This document shows positions 10,413 to 21,293 of a stretch of DNA of 64,000 nt, piece after piece. Source of the stretch: Onchidella celtica (lineage: Eukaryota; Mollusca; Gastropoda; Systellommatophora; Onchidiidae); the NCBI GenBank assembly GCA_963931925.1, contig OZ007567.1, forward strand, positions 92,129,055 to 92,193,054, in the 5' to 3' direction. Under the pieces are notes generated by a model. It ran no database searches, had not been told where the DNA came from, and saw only the letters and a program-made list of their open reading frames with translations. Each line of letters opens with the position of its first letter. Within the stretch, counting starts at the first letter, position 1. The translations under genes were made by a program, and so were the position numbers.

Positions 10413-11566
10413 TATATATATGGCCTTTAGCGTCTTTACAGACGGTCTTAGCAGCTAGAATATTCACTTTCACTTTGACTGACAGCTTCTCTCGTGGCTT
10501 ATTCTACCAATGTTTGACCCGAGAGTGCGATGGCAGTGATTGCAGGTCAGTCTTTTGGGTTCACTTTGGCGAGTGTTTTCATTCCGCCTCTGTCGTTTTG
10601 TCAGGTATGTTTCTTTTGTCTTGAAGTCTCTTGCGAGCGTGCCACTGCGCAATTTTTGTCTCCATCTGCTTCGATCATTTGCAAGGCTCTCCCATTCATT
10701 GGGGTCGATGTTGAATGCTTTCATCGTGACCTTGCAAGTGTCTTTGAATCGCAGCTGTGGCCTACCTCTGGGTCGGTTGCCAGTAGCAAGTTCCCCGTAG
10801 AGAATTTGTCTGGGGATGCGATCATTTTCCATACGGTGGAGATGTCCAAGCCACCGCAGTCTTTTTTTGCCTAGGAGAGCCTGAGTTGATGGAATGTTGG
10901 CTCGGCTCAGAACTTCGATATTTGAGATCCTGTCTTGCCACTTGATCTTGAGAATTTTGCGTAGGCAGCGCAGGTGGAAGGAGTTGAGGGATCTTTCATG
11001 TTTGGAGTAGGTGGTCCATGTCTCTGAGCCATACAGCAGGGTGCTTAGGACGCAAGTTTGGTACACGAGTACCTTTGTTTTGATGGTCAGCTTGCTATTG
11101 TTCCACACCCTTTTTGAGAGTTTGCCAAAAGCTGTGGCCGCCTTTCCTATTCTGGCATTTATTTCAGTTGTTATGTCTGTGCTACCACTGATGGTTGAGC
11201 CTAGGTAGCAGAATTTTCCCACTTGCTCCAGAGGAGAGCCATTCAGCATGATTGGGTTGGGGTTTCTCAAGCCTTGTGTCAAAACTACAGTTTTTGAGAC
11301 ACTGATCTTTAGCATGAATTTGTCACAGGCTTTGGCAAGGCTATTGATGAGAGCCTGGAGCGTGGTTTCATCGTGGGCCACGATTGCAGCATCATCTGCG
11401 AAGAGGAGCTCTTGTAACATAATATGCTCTGTACGAGATTTTGCTTTTAGTCTGGCAACATTAAAAATGGAGCCGTCCACTCTGGTGTTAATAAGTACTC
11501 CACCTGAACATTGACCAAAGGCATTCTTGAGTAGGGCTGCAAAATATATACCAAATAAGGTAGGAG
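10413..11566 (-). mobile_element. 5'-truncated LINE copy inserted in the LTR
   Basis: Nearly the same sequence as the LINE at 53932-64000: reverse transcriptase C-terminal half, 3' UTR and TA-rich tail. CTTGAATA flanks both sides (10405-10412 and 11567-11574), an 8-bp target duplication. The 5' truncation at 11566 is typical of target-primed reverse transcription. Confidence 0.9.
10470..11566 (-). pseudogene. LINE reverse transcriptase, C-terminal fragment
   Basis: Open frame of more than 336 codons but without the N-terminal endonuclease and most of the RT fingers. It shows LLFADDAAIVAH (the RT FADD active site), the conserved LGSTISGSTDI and YGSETW blocks, RWLGHLHRMENDRIPRQILY, and a C-terminal CX2C...HX4C zinc-finger motif (CNHCHRTLGS...HERSC). 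This layout is typical of APE-type non-LTR retrotransposons; I am not sure of the clade. The fragment has no promoter or start of its own and is dead on arrival. Confidence 0.9.
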
Positions 11567-11590
11567 CTTGAATAAATAAGACATATTACC

Positions 11591-12484
11591 AGTCCATTTT
11601 GCCCAGTTAAGTGAACCATCTGTATTTGTCTTCGTTTGAGGGGTTCGTCGTTCCAGCTCCCCTACTTTTGACAGGCATTATTTTTTCTTTTGTGTTAAGA
11701 TTAGATACGCGGGAGGTTGGAAGGGATCGAGACTCAGCATACCTCTTTTTGCCAGACTAGCAGATCTAGATGGCGTTTAAAACGGATAGGAGATTTGCTT
11801 TGCCTTGAATAGTTCTGTAGGGACCTGTTATTCGTATAGATTGTTAGCGTTCTATCTTCCTCGTATTTTAGGAAGACGTCTCTCCTGTTCTTTTTCTTAC
11901 CTTTTTGTAGATAGTTTCAGGTTAGTCAGGTCTGTTGTCGTTTGTTCTTTCTGTTAGTCTCGTCTTACTCTCCATGTAATTCTTTTCCATTATAGTGTTG
12001 CATTATTATATTTTGTATTCATACTTGCTATATTATTGCCTGGGATAAATCACGTGTCTAGGGCACGTTGAGAGATAATCTGGATATTAGAGTTGTTAGG
12101 CTTGTATAGCCAAGGAAGTTAATATCGTGAATATTGATTTATTCCGATTTAAAGCAGAGGGAACGCTGCTAGGAGTGTACGGAAAATACACTGGGAATAT
12201 TACATTGGTATCGTTAGTTAACGACCAATCACGGAAGCAGTAGACTGACTGCTTGAGGATTAGGAGAAATACGTGGAGTTAAGTGATCACTGAGATAGCT
12301 CAACCACTACTTGGTTGACTAAGACGTACAGTTTGTTGTTGATTTCGGTAATTTCGTTCATACTGCAGGAACGAACACCCGCAGAGTGCAATTGATAAAT
12401 TGCTTCAAGGGAGAATAAAGTTAGAGATTTTTCAGAAGTTGTCCTCGAGTAGGACATTATTATATCGCATTATCGACCGATATT
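11591..12484 (+). other. Family B leader (5' untranslated) region
   Basis: About 890 bp before the gag ATG, closely matching 37487-38384 in reverse complement. No gene. The part of the leader next to the LTR in the complete copy, including the primer-site region, is absent here. Confidence 0.75.
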
Positions 12485-15400
12485 ATGGCCGAACTACAGA
12501 AATATTTGGAACTAGCCCAATCATTTGGCATACCGGAAGCTCAGCGTGCTTCTTGGGTAGACCAGAAACTGAAAGAAGAACGAGAAGAAAAGGCCGCGGA
12601 TAGATTACGAGAAGAAAAGGCCGCGGAGATATTACGAGAAGAAAAGGCCGCGGAGATATTACGCCAAGAAAAGGCCGCGGAGATATTACGCCAAGAAAAG
12701 GCCACAGAGATATTACGCCAAGAAAAAGCCGCGGAACGAGACGAGAGAGCCGCGGAACGCGCGGAAAAACAGGCTCAAAGAGAGTACGAGCTCGCTTTGA
12801 AACAGAAGCGAAGCAAGCCCAACCTACCGGGGCTCCGGAAGTTACTTCAAATAATAAAACGAAGCCTAAATTGCCAACCTTTAATGATAAGGTTGATCGT
12901 ATTGATTCCTACCTACACCGCTTCGAACTCCATGCCGTTTGCGCGGGATGGCAGCGTAGTGAGTACACATCATGCCTCGCCAATCTTTTGACAGAGAGAG
13001 CGTTGGAAGTTTTCCATAGCCTCACTATTGATGACGCTAGGGACTATGACATTCTAAAGACCGCGCTATTAAAGCGTTTCCAACATACGGAAGATGGATT
13101 TCATAAGCGTTTCCGCGATTGCAAGCCGGAGGCATCTGAGAATTTCTCTACTTACGTGGACCGCCTCCGCCACCTACTCAGCCGTTGGACTGAGTTGGCC
13201 GGTGTGGAAGAGGGAAACTACAAGAAACTATATGATTTGATAATTAAAGACCAAATATATATGTCCTGCCACACGGACCTGGTGGCGCATTTTAAGGAAC
13301 AAGCCCCCAAAACTACCGTCGAGATAACATCGATAGCGGAACGGTAGGCTGCGGCTCACCCTAATCGATCGTTAGCTAAAGCTAAAGTAAGCGAACCGTG
13401 TTACGCCGGCGCTGCTACTAAGACACCGGTACCGTCGAGACAATCAAGACAGCCCTTTCGACAGTCGCCGCAGGTTCGTCCACGGTCCGAGCCGCCGGTT
13501 AGCAGGAGGCAACCGAATCCCCATAAATTTTCTCGGGACTGGGAACCCCGATATACACGTCCTTTCCCTACCGGAGGACCGCGTAACAACTACTATCAAG
13601 CGCCCACATTTCCTTCTTATCGAGGTACACCTCGAAGGGATGATAATCCAGTCTACTGTTATAGATGTGGCGCCGGAGGCCACATTGCGCGACAATGCAG
13701 AGTTAGATTAGATGCGGCAAATGCATGCTCTGTAGCATTCACCGAAAACCGCGGTTACAGAACTAGGAATGCCGAAACCGTAGATAAAGTTATTCCAGTT
13801 ATGTCCGCCCTCCACGAGCGAGGCGCGCTGACATTGTATGAGGGACGAGTAAACGCCATACGAGCATCCGTATTGCGAGATTCAGGCTGTACGACCGTAG
13901 GTGTACGTGAATCGCTGGTCCGTCCTGCACAACTCCTGGATCGCGATGCGACATGCATTACTTTTGGTGGTTCAGTTGAACATTTTCGTTTGGCGGAAAT
14001 ATATGTTGACACACCGTTTATAACTGGTGTTGTCACGGCCTGCGTGCTACCAAATCCGGTCGCCGACCTAATCATTGGGAATATTCCCCACTTAAAGGAC
14101 GTCTCCGATTGCGAACTCGGGATTTGGGATGATAACGACATTGCGTGTGTCACGACAAGACAACAATCGCGTCGCCAGAGTGACGACACATTACGATCGC
14201 CTGTCGTCGATTTGGATGTAACCCCCGAGATTTTTCGTAACGAACAGCGCACAGATCCATCACTAAAGCCCCTCTTTGCTAAGATTGATCCGGACAACCC
14301 GGATACATCCAGGTTCTGCCTTAAAGACGACCTCCTATATCGCGTTTTTCGGGGAAAGCGCGAAACTATTTTGCAATTGGTCATACCGAGATCATTTCGC
14401 CGAGACATCACCCGCCTCGCGCACGACACGCGATTAGCGGGCCACCAAGGCAAAGCGAGAACAAAATCGAGAGTCCTGTCTCAGTTTTTTTGGCCCGGGG
14501 TTTACGGGGACATAAATAGCTATGTGTCGCGTTGCGATACATGCCAGAAAAGAACCCCCAAAGGAAAAACTTCGCGGGCACCTATACAAGAGATGCCGCC
14601 GGTTTCCACTCCATTTCAGCGAGTTGCCGTCGACATCGTCGGGCCATTACCGAAGTCGGATAGAGGCCATCGGTTTATTCTATCAGTAATCGATTATGCC
14701 ACCCGTTGGCCTGAGGCTGTTCCTTTAAAGGAAATATCGGCCGATCACGTCGCCGAGGCATTGGTGACCATATTCACACGTGTCGGATTCCCGTCCGAAT
14801 TATTATCGGATAGAGGTCCGCAATTCACCTCTGACCTTTTCAGGAAAGTATTGGAACTCACGGGCATTAGGCAGAAACTTACGTCGCCATACCATCCACA
14901 GTCCAATGGCTGTTGCGAGCGCTGGAATGCCACCATGAAAACTATGCTGGCACGCGTTTCTGCCGATAGACCTGGTGACTGGGACCGTCGACTTCCGGCC
15001 ATCTTGTTCGCATATAGGGAACTCACAAATGCGACAACGGGTTTTTCCCCGTTTGAACTGTTATACGGTCGAAAACCACGTGGCCTGATGGCCATTTTAC
15101 GCGATTTATACGCCGGTTCTGATACTGACGTTCCTGATACGCGATCCGCGTATCAGTACATAGTCGATCTCCGACATAGAATAGTTAATGCATGCGACCT
15201 GGCTCGACAATTTGCATGCGTACGGACCAGGTCATTTATAGGATATCGCGATCGGGGTAGTCGGTTAAGAACCCTGTCAGTCGGAGATCGGGCATTGGTG
15301 CTGTTACCAGAAACGAATAACAAACTACTCCTCACTTGGAAAGGCCCCTTTCTAGTTAAAAAGCGACTCTCGAGAGTTAATTATCTCATTGCCATACGTG

Positions 15401-16983
15401 GTAACGATAAGGTGTACCATATTAATATGTTGAAAAAGTATCTTACCGATGATCAAACTCATCACGATCATTCATGCCATGTTGTGGCCCAAGCAAACGC
15501 AGCGATGGTCACTATCGATGACAACGACCGGGAGCCATTATCTATGACTAGATCGCTCCTATCCTTGCAAGCCACAGAGGACGCGACTTCCGTTAATATC
15601 AATCCAGAGCTGGATCAAAGTAAGACACAGGACATCATGAATCTTGTTCGGGAGTTTTCGCCAGTATTCACTGATTTGCCGGGTAAAACATCCTTAGTTC
15701 AACACGTCATCCGGTTGCACTCGGACGTACCCGTGTTTGTCAAACCCTACCCGCGCCCCCTGCAAGCGCACGACACCATACAGTCCGAGGTGGAAAAGAT
15801 GCTCAGCTTAGGAGTCATTGAGCGCTCGACGAGCCCTTACTGCTCGCCGATTGTACTAGTAAAGAAAACAGACGGTTCCGTTAGATTTTGTATCGATTAC
15901 AGGAAGCTTAACGCTCTAACCATTTACGATGCTGAACCTATCCCGAATCAGGAAGATCTATTTGCGCGATTGGCCGAGTCGTCCGTGTTTTCGAAAATAG
16001 ATTTGGCTAAAGGCTACTGGCAAATCCCAATGGAAGAGGCCAGTAAACAGTACACAGCGTTTCAGACCCCTATGGGTCTCATGCAATGGAGATTCATGCC
16101 ATTCGGTCTCGTAACGGCACCAGCGACATTTGCGAGGATGATGAACATCCTATTGCAGCAGACACCATGCGTCCTAAGCTACTTTGACGACATTTGCGCT
16201 TTCCATACGGATTGGAAAGGCCACTTAGAAGCACTTCGTCAAGTGCTTAGTAAACTTCGAGATGCCGGGCTTACAGCTAAGCCTAGCAAAGTCTTCCTGG
16301 GTTATACGCAGATTAACTTTCTGGGACATACTATCGCCAAAGGCGTCCAAACACCGGACGACAGTAAGATAAGTAAGATTTTAAAACTCCAGGCTCCTCA
16401 TACTAAGAAGCAGGTTCGTAGCCTGTTAGGCTTCTTAAGCTATTATCGGAAATTCGTTCCTAATTTTTCGGCCCTTACGGCCCCGTTATCCGATCTTACA
16501 AGAAAAGACAGACCCAACAAAATTACCTGGAATACGCAGTGCGCCACCGCGCTCGCGACAGTGCAGCAACTGTTCTCCAGTTCGCCGCTGCTTATCCTAC
16601 CGAATATTAGGCGCACCTTCACCGTCCGAACTGACGCGTCGGACCAAGGAATTGGAGCTGTTTTGCTTCAGGAAAGAGATGGCTTATTGCGCCCTTGTAT
16701 GTACGCTAGCCGGAAATTACTTCCGAGAGAGCAGAGATACGCTATTATAGAGCGAGAATGCCTGGCGATTGTATACGCCGTAGACGCGTTTTCCCGCTAC
16801 CTACTTATGACAGAATTCGTCATCGAGACAGACCATAAACCGTTGTTATTTTTAAAATCGAACCGAGCCAAGAACGCTCGTTTGACCAGATGGAGTCTGG
16901 CCCTTCAGGAATACCGCTTCATTATAAAGGCCATTCCTGGTGGAGATAATGTCCATGCCGACCTATTATCACGGTTACCTTAA
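12485..16983 (+). pseudogene. Broken gag-pol of family B
   Basis: Gag starts at ATG 12485 with a charged repeat of 9-residue units (EILRQEKAA type, 12574-12750). A frameshift near 12805-12870, relative to the copy at 37486, moves Gag into another frame. A TAT-to-TAG change at 13345-13347 then stops it. After that stop the frame is open to 16983: a CCHC knuckle (CYRCGAGGHIARQC, about 13657), protease with RDSGC instead of RDTGC, integrase with HHCC, DIVGP, SDRGPQF and NGCCERWN, motif WKGPFLV, RT with YFDD, and RNase H with TDAS, EREC, TDHK and ADLLSR. Integrase precedes RT. The 13348-16983 stretch keeps all catalytic positions I checked, so damage is confined to Gag. A Gag-less product could only arise by internal initiation (for example ATG 13801). 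Confidence 0.88.
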
Positions 16984-17209
16984 TCTTGTTGTATTTTAGT
17001 CTGTCATATGTATTGGCGTTGGATAATGATAAGCACCTCATTCAGAGACCGAGGGATGGTATCACATATTGTTCACCCATTGTGAACACTTTTCACCTAC
17101 CCCTTTGCTTTCCTTTGATCCAACAGCTATTTTACTGACGTCGACCCGTATTTTGGCCACACCAGACGTTGTTGCCCAGGGTCGAGGACGAGAAGTCATG
17201 GCAGACCAG
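16984..17209 (+). other. 3' untranslated part of the family B block
   Basis: Matches 32803-33027 in reverse complement. It ends abruptly at GCAGACCAG, where the LTR half begins. Confidence 0.75.
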
Positions 17210-17791
17210 TAGGCGCGAACATCAAAATAGCGCAGCGTGGGCTTTCAAAGGTCAGCCCACTCAGACCTTTCTTTCTAGAGCTCAGTCAGTCCGTTAGCAA
17301 GGACTTCTTGTCTTCAAAGCACACAGTTCAGGTACTGGTCGACCGGAGATACTTCACGACACGATGCTTCTGCTCGCCTGTATTCACCAAATCTGAACGT
17401 TACACGATGTCTTATACTATCTAACTACCCAGCGTGCTAGTCCGCTGGCCCAATTAGTTCAGCTATCTCATAGGTCGAAACCTCCCACCATTTTAATTGT
17501 AGTAATACGTCTGCACTATTCTACCAGCCAGTTAACGTGCAAAAACTTGTCTAGTCATACTTAACAATGTCAACTGTCCCCACCTTGTTTCACCCCTACT
17601 CCATTACTTATTAATCACGAACATTAAAACCCACAAGCGTGAATCTAACAGTTTAACTTTACATTTATTTACTCACCAACTATAATTTGCGAGGACCGTT
17701 CAAGGCCACCAGCCAATTTCTCATGGCCCTGGTAAAACAACAACAACAACTCACTCTCTGCGTGAGTTTTAACAACATCCGAATCATGACA
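17210..17791 (-). repeat. Family B LTR, right half
   Basis: Starts TAGGCGCGAAC and ends AATCATGACA, colinear with 31850-32419 and 39388-39961. Followed by the CCATC duplication. Confidence 0.85.
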
Positions 17792-17950
17792 CCATCCATC
17801 TGTCCATCCATCCATCCACCCACCCACCCATCCATCCATCCATCTGTCTGTCTGTCTGTCCATCCATCTGTCTGTCTGTCTGTCCATCCATCTGTCTGTC
17901 TGTCTGTCCATCCATCCATCCATCTGTCTGTCTGTCTGTCTGTCTGAATG
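17792..17950. repeat. CCAT/CTGT tetranucleotide repeat, right part
   Basis: Alternating CCATCCATC and CTGTCTGTC blocks. Long frames on both strands here are artefacts of the repeat. Confidence 0.95.
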
Positions 17951-19195
17951 GCTGGCTGGCTGGTTGAATGTCCACCCACTTATCTGTCTTGTTCGTCTTA
18001 GTTTGGGTCTAAAAAGATTTCATTTGATGTCGTTAATTAATTTCGTGAACACATGACAATACATGAAATTTAACTTTGGGCCTAATAGTTTCCCAAGAAA
18101 TCTGTAAAAAGAAGAATCTTCCAAAGCAAGCTGTCTCAAATCACGGTTAAAATATTTACCGTCGAATTGATACAGTCGGCAATGAAGCGTCTATTGCAAA
18201 TACATAAGTATGTCGCCCCCACCACGAGAGGCCTGCAACATTCAAAGGGCCATAACTCGGCCTCATTCGAAGTCTCATACCATGGTACAAAAGGGATATA
18301 ACTATTGAACCCGGGAAATAGTATTTTAAACGGTAGTCTCCCGACACCTCTGACGTTTAGCGAAGGCTTTGTCAGCCACCTACAGTATGTCGAGAGCCGC
18401 ATGGTAAATTGTCGTGACTAGACCTTATTTAAAAACTTGAGATATTTTACAAGCATGTAGCCCTTCACAGCAGGTTGTGTTAGAAGTTAGGGTTTAAATT
18501 CTGAAAATGATGGGTTGTTAAAAAAAAAAAACATAAAATATTAAATATATTACATATTATCATAACTATTTAGTTTGAAAAAGAAAGTTATTCATTTTTT
18601 TTTTTCAAATCTGTTTGTCCTGAAAAATTTGTAAAGACCAAGTTACATGCAGCCATCGACATGTCCCTTACGATTCTTTTGCCTCGTTCAGAAAATACGA
18701 GAACTCTCTCTATCCGCCTGGGCTCTCACTGGCCGATTTTGACGGCCTGGCGACGTCATAGTTGGAAGGTGACGTCACGACATCGAGTTTTAGTGAAAGC
18801 AGCTACCCATAGTTGACTGCGCCCGAGGTCTCATTGCAACCAACTGTCCTGATGTCACCATCGAACTGATCGGCCGATCCAAGTTGACTAAAGCGCACTA
18901 AGATGACTAGAAGTGAGCATTATTTGTACCAATAATAGCACAATCGGTTCTCGTTCCTGACATATTATCGTTACAGCCAACAGATATTAATCTTTGGACA
19001 AATCAACCAACAAGATCCTTTTGAAATTTTGCAGTCCAGTTTTTATTTAGGTAGACCTATCTGTCGAACCTCCTATTTCCCATTCCTCTCTCTCATTCCC
19101 TTCCCTCTTCCATCCATCCACTCATCCACTTATCGAGCAGTCATTTGATGGTTAAATGAACTGAAGTTATAAAGATTCACTAATTCATCCTTACT
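17951..19195. other. Non-coding stretch
   Basis: About 1.2 kb with short poly-A and poly-T runs (18518-18530, 18595-18605). I see no gene or element boundary. Confidence 0.5.
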
Positions 19196-19432
19196 CTGAC
19201 TGTCAAACTGACTGTCTGACTGACTCACTGACTCGCTGACTGATCGACTGACTGACTCACTAATTGACTATCTGTCTGACTGACTGACTGACTGACTGAC
19301 GGGCGGACGGACGGACGGACGGACGGACGGACGGACGGACGGACGGACGGACGGACGGACTGACTGACTGACTGATTGACTGACTGACTGACTGACTCAC
19401 TCACTCACTCACTCACTCACTTACTCTTTGAA
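19196..19432. repeat. CTGA / GGAC tetranucleotide array
   Basis: CTGA units, then GGAC repeats (about 19300-19360), then CTGA and CTCA units again. The GGAC core looks like a point-mutated block expanded inside an older CTGA array. Confidence 0.95.
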
Positions 19433-19928
19433 TCAGTCACCATTGGTGTGTCATAAACACAAGGGCCACAAAATAAAGCAAGAAATGCGCTAAAACAAAC
19501 AAACAACAACAGCAAAAAAAAAAAACGCACTTTGGTGTGGATCATAAGGGGTAATCATTTTCAATCTGTTTATCTGATCATTGGGAGAGGGATATGTTAG
19601 GTAACATACGAGATGAGAGATGCTGATGTAAATTTCCAAGCAAGGAGCCACCGGGGCAAACAATGGGGTAACTTTTGCTTTCATGTCGAGACCTTGGTTC
19701 CTGTTTGCTTTATCTCCATTTTATGAAAAAACTGGAGATTTTTCAGTATGTAGAAGAGGCATAACAAATGCAGACTTTGACACTTGTTTAAAATTCTATG
19801 TCGTACCTCACAAGCTGTTTCACAGTTTCAATTTATTCCACTCTTTACCATAATGGCTTTTGTTTGGGGAGTGTAGTCGACTTACAAAGCCGAATAGAGA
19901 AAATGCTGAGTTGGGTTCACTACTCATG

Positions 19929-20368
19929 TATGGGTAGAATGCGCATGACGTCACAGAGTATTTTTTTTTTTTTATCTTCCTACATGTACTAAAGATGGCC
20001 AGTGGATAAGCTGATGAGTGTAACTTCGAGATATGTCCAAATGGTTAAAATGCCTGCTGGTTGCATTGTAGTTGATTGTTATGACAGGGGTGGAAAGGAT
20101 GGATCCAAGCTGGTCAGATTCCCTACCATCCGCGTAAACAAGGGAAAGGAAGTGAAAGAATTGACCGAACGTCTCCCATGTGCATGTACACACGTGCCAT
20201 TTCTTACTGTAGTGAACTACAGTTAGCTCGCCACCGGTTGGTTTGCGACACCTCCGGTGCTCGCAGTGGAAATCAGCCAACGAATCAAAATCAATGCCAC
20301 AATCGCCATGATGACGCGTGGGTCCTTACACTAAAGATGGCGTATATTATATGCGCATTCTACCCATA
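19929..20368. mobile_element. Small inverted-repeat element carrying a THAP remnant
   Basis: A perfect 18-bp inverted repeat, TATGGGTAGAATGCGCAT, at 19929-19946 and 20351-20368. The interior holds a decayed THAP domain. I cannot see a clear target duplication. THAP domains occur in P-element-like transposases and in host regulators, so this may be a deletion derivative of such a transposon (inference). Confidence 0.6.
20050..20345 (+). pseudogene. Degenerate THAP zinc-finger domain
   Basis: From ATG 20050 the frame reads MPAGCIVVDCYDRGG..., with the Cys pair and the later RFP typical of THAP (a C2CH DNA-binding finger), then LTER. That frame stops at 20226. The expected distal THAP features (SGNQPT, WVLTLKM) continue in another frame to about 20340, so a frameshift has broken the domain. 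The RRR/W core after LTER is lost. No other exon or transposase domain is visible nearby. Confidence 0.5.
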
Positions 20369-21214
20369 GCTTACCGTGTAAAATACATGTACTATGTTGC
20401 CCTAAAAACAGCCACACAAAATATTAATGCTGCAAAGATTTAATGTCGAATTCCTCAGTTGTGCCGAAAGTGGACTTGGAACAAACATGAACTAAGGTCG
20501 CGATAATGTCATCTCATAAGCATACAGTGCTGAATGCCTAGCATAGCCTATAGATTGTGTAATGACCATCTGACAAAGTTTGTTGTTCCATATTTTGGTG
20601 GATCACAAAACAAGTGCATAAACAACAAGGTAAAACTAGAAAACAAAACAGCACGTCAGTATCTGAATTAGAGAAATAAAACCAGTATAGCAGAACAATT
20701 GACCAGCGGCAGATCAGCACAGGTAGAAAGGTGGGCATAGATCAGTATCTTCTGAACAACAGACGTAATGCTAGAGGGAGAAAAGGAAAGCTTGAAGACT
20801 AGAGGCAGAACAATAAAGAGAACAAATGAGAAAAAAAACCCCAGACAAACAGGAGATAAAGACTGATTAATGCATAACAGTAGAAATAAGGCGAAACAAG
20901 AAACATGACATGGTCAAAGAAGGGATTTAAAGAAAAAAAAAAAATACACGTGAAATGGAGATAATTCAACAGAAAATATACACTTGGCACAGAACACCAA
21001 AGACAGACTGTACTGTACTGACTAGTCAAAGAAAGTTATGCAGTGCACACCATAATGATGGAAGTAATCGTCAGTGTTAGGGACTGCCCTTGACCTTTGA
21101 CAGGCCAAGTGAAATAGATCTAGCAACAAGTAAAGTGTTTCGGAGTTTGAGTGGATGCCCATCGAGTTATCGAAATTAGATTGATGTGGACACCTATTTT
21201 TTATGCATAAGCTT
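20369..21214. other. Non-coding stretch
   Basis: A-rich sequence with no gene that I can support. Confidence 0.5.
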
Positions 21215-21293
21215 GTCACAAACAGACAGACAGACAGACAGTCAGACGCACGAATGGTCGGACAGACGGGCGGACGGACGGACAGACAAACAG
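21215..21293. repeat. CAGA / GGAC repeat
   Basis: Short degenerate tetranucleotide array. Confidence 0.85.

Larger units (their letters stand above)
9791..17791 (+). mobile_element. Rearranged family B LTR element (gag-pol block inverted inside one LTR)
   Basis: The outer ends TGTCACGAGC and AATCATGACA match the LTR ends of the complete family B element at 31175-39961. CCATC lies on both sides (9786-9790 and 17792-17796), a 5-bp target duplication. Only one LTR is present, in two halves (9791-11590 minus a LINE insertion; 17210-17791). Between them lies the gag-pol block 11591-17209, which points right although the LTR halves point left by comparison with the complete copy. About 18 bp of LTR are missing at the junction, and both joints show 2-4 bp microhomology (CC, CCAG). 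This is not a standard provirus. Confidence 0.8.

Noticed and set aside
17792-17950. CRISPR-like regular repeats
   Set aside because: Simple tetranucleotide blocks without spacers, in a eukaryotic genome.
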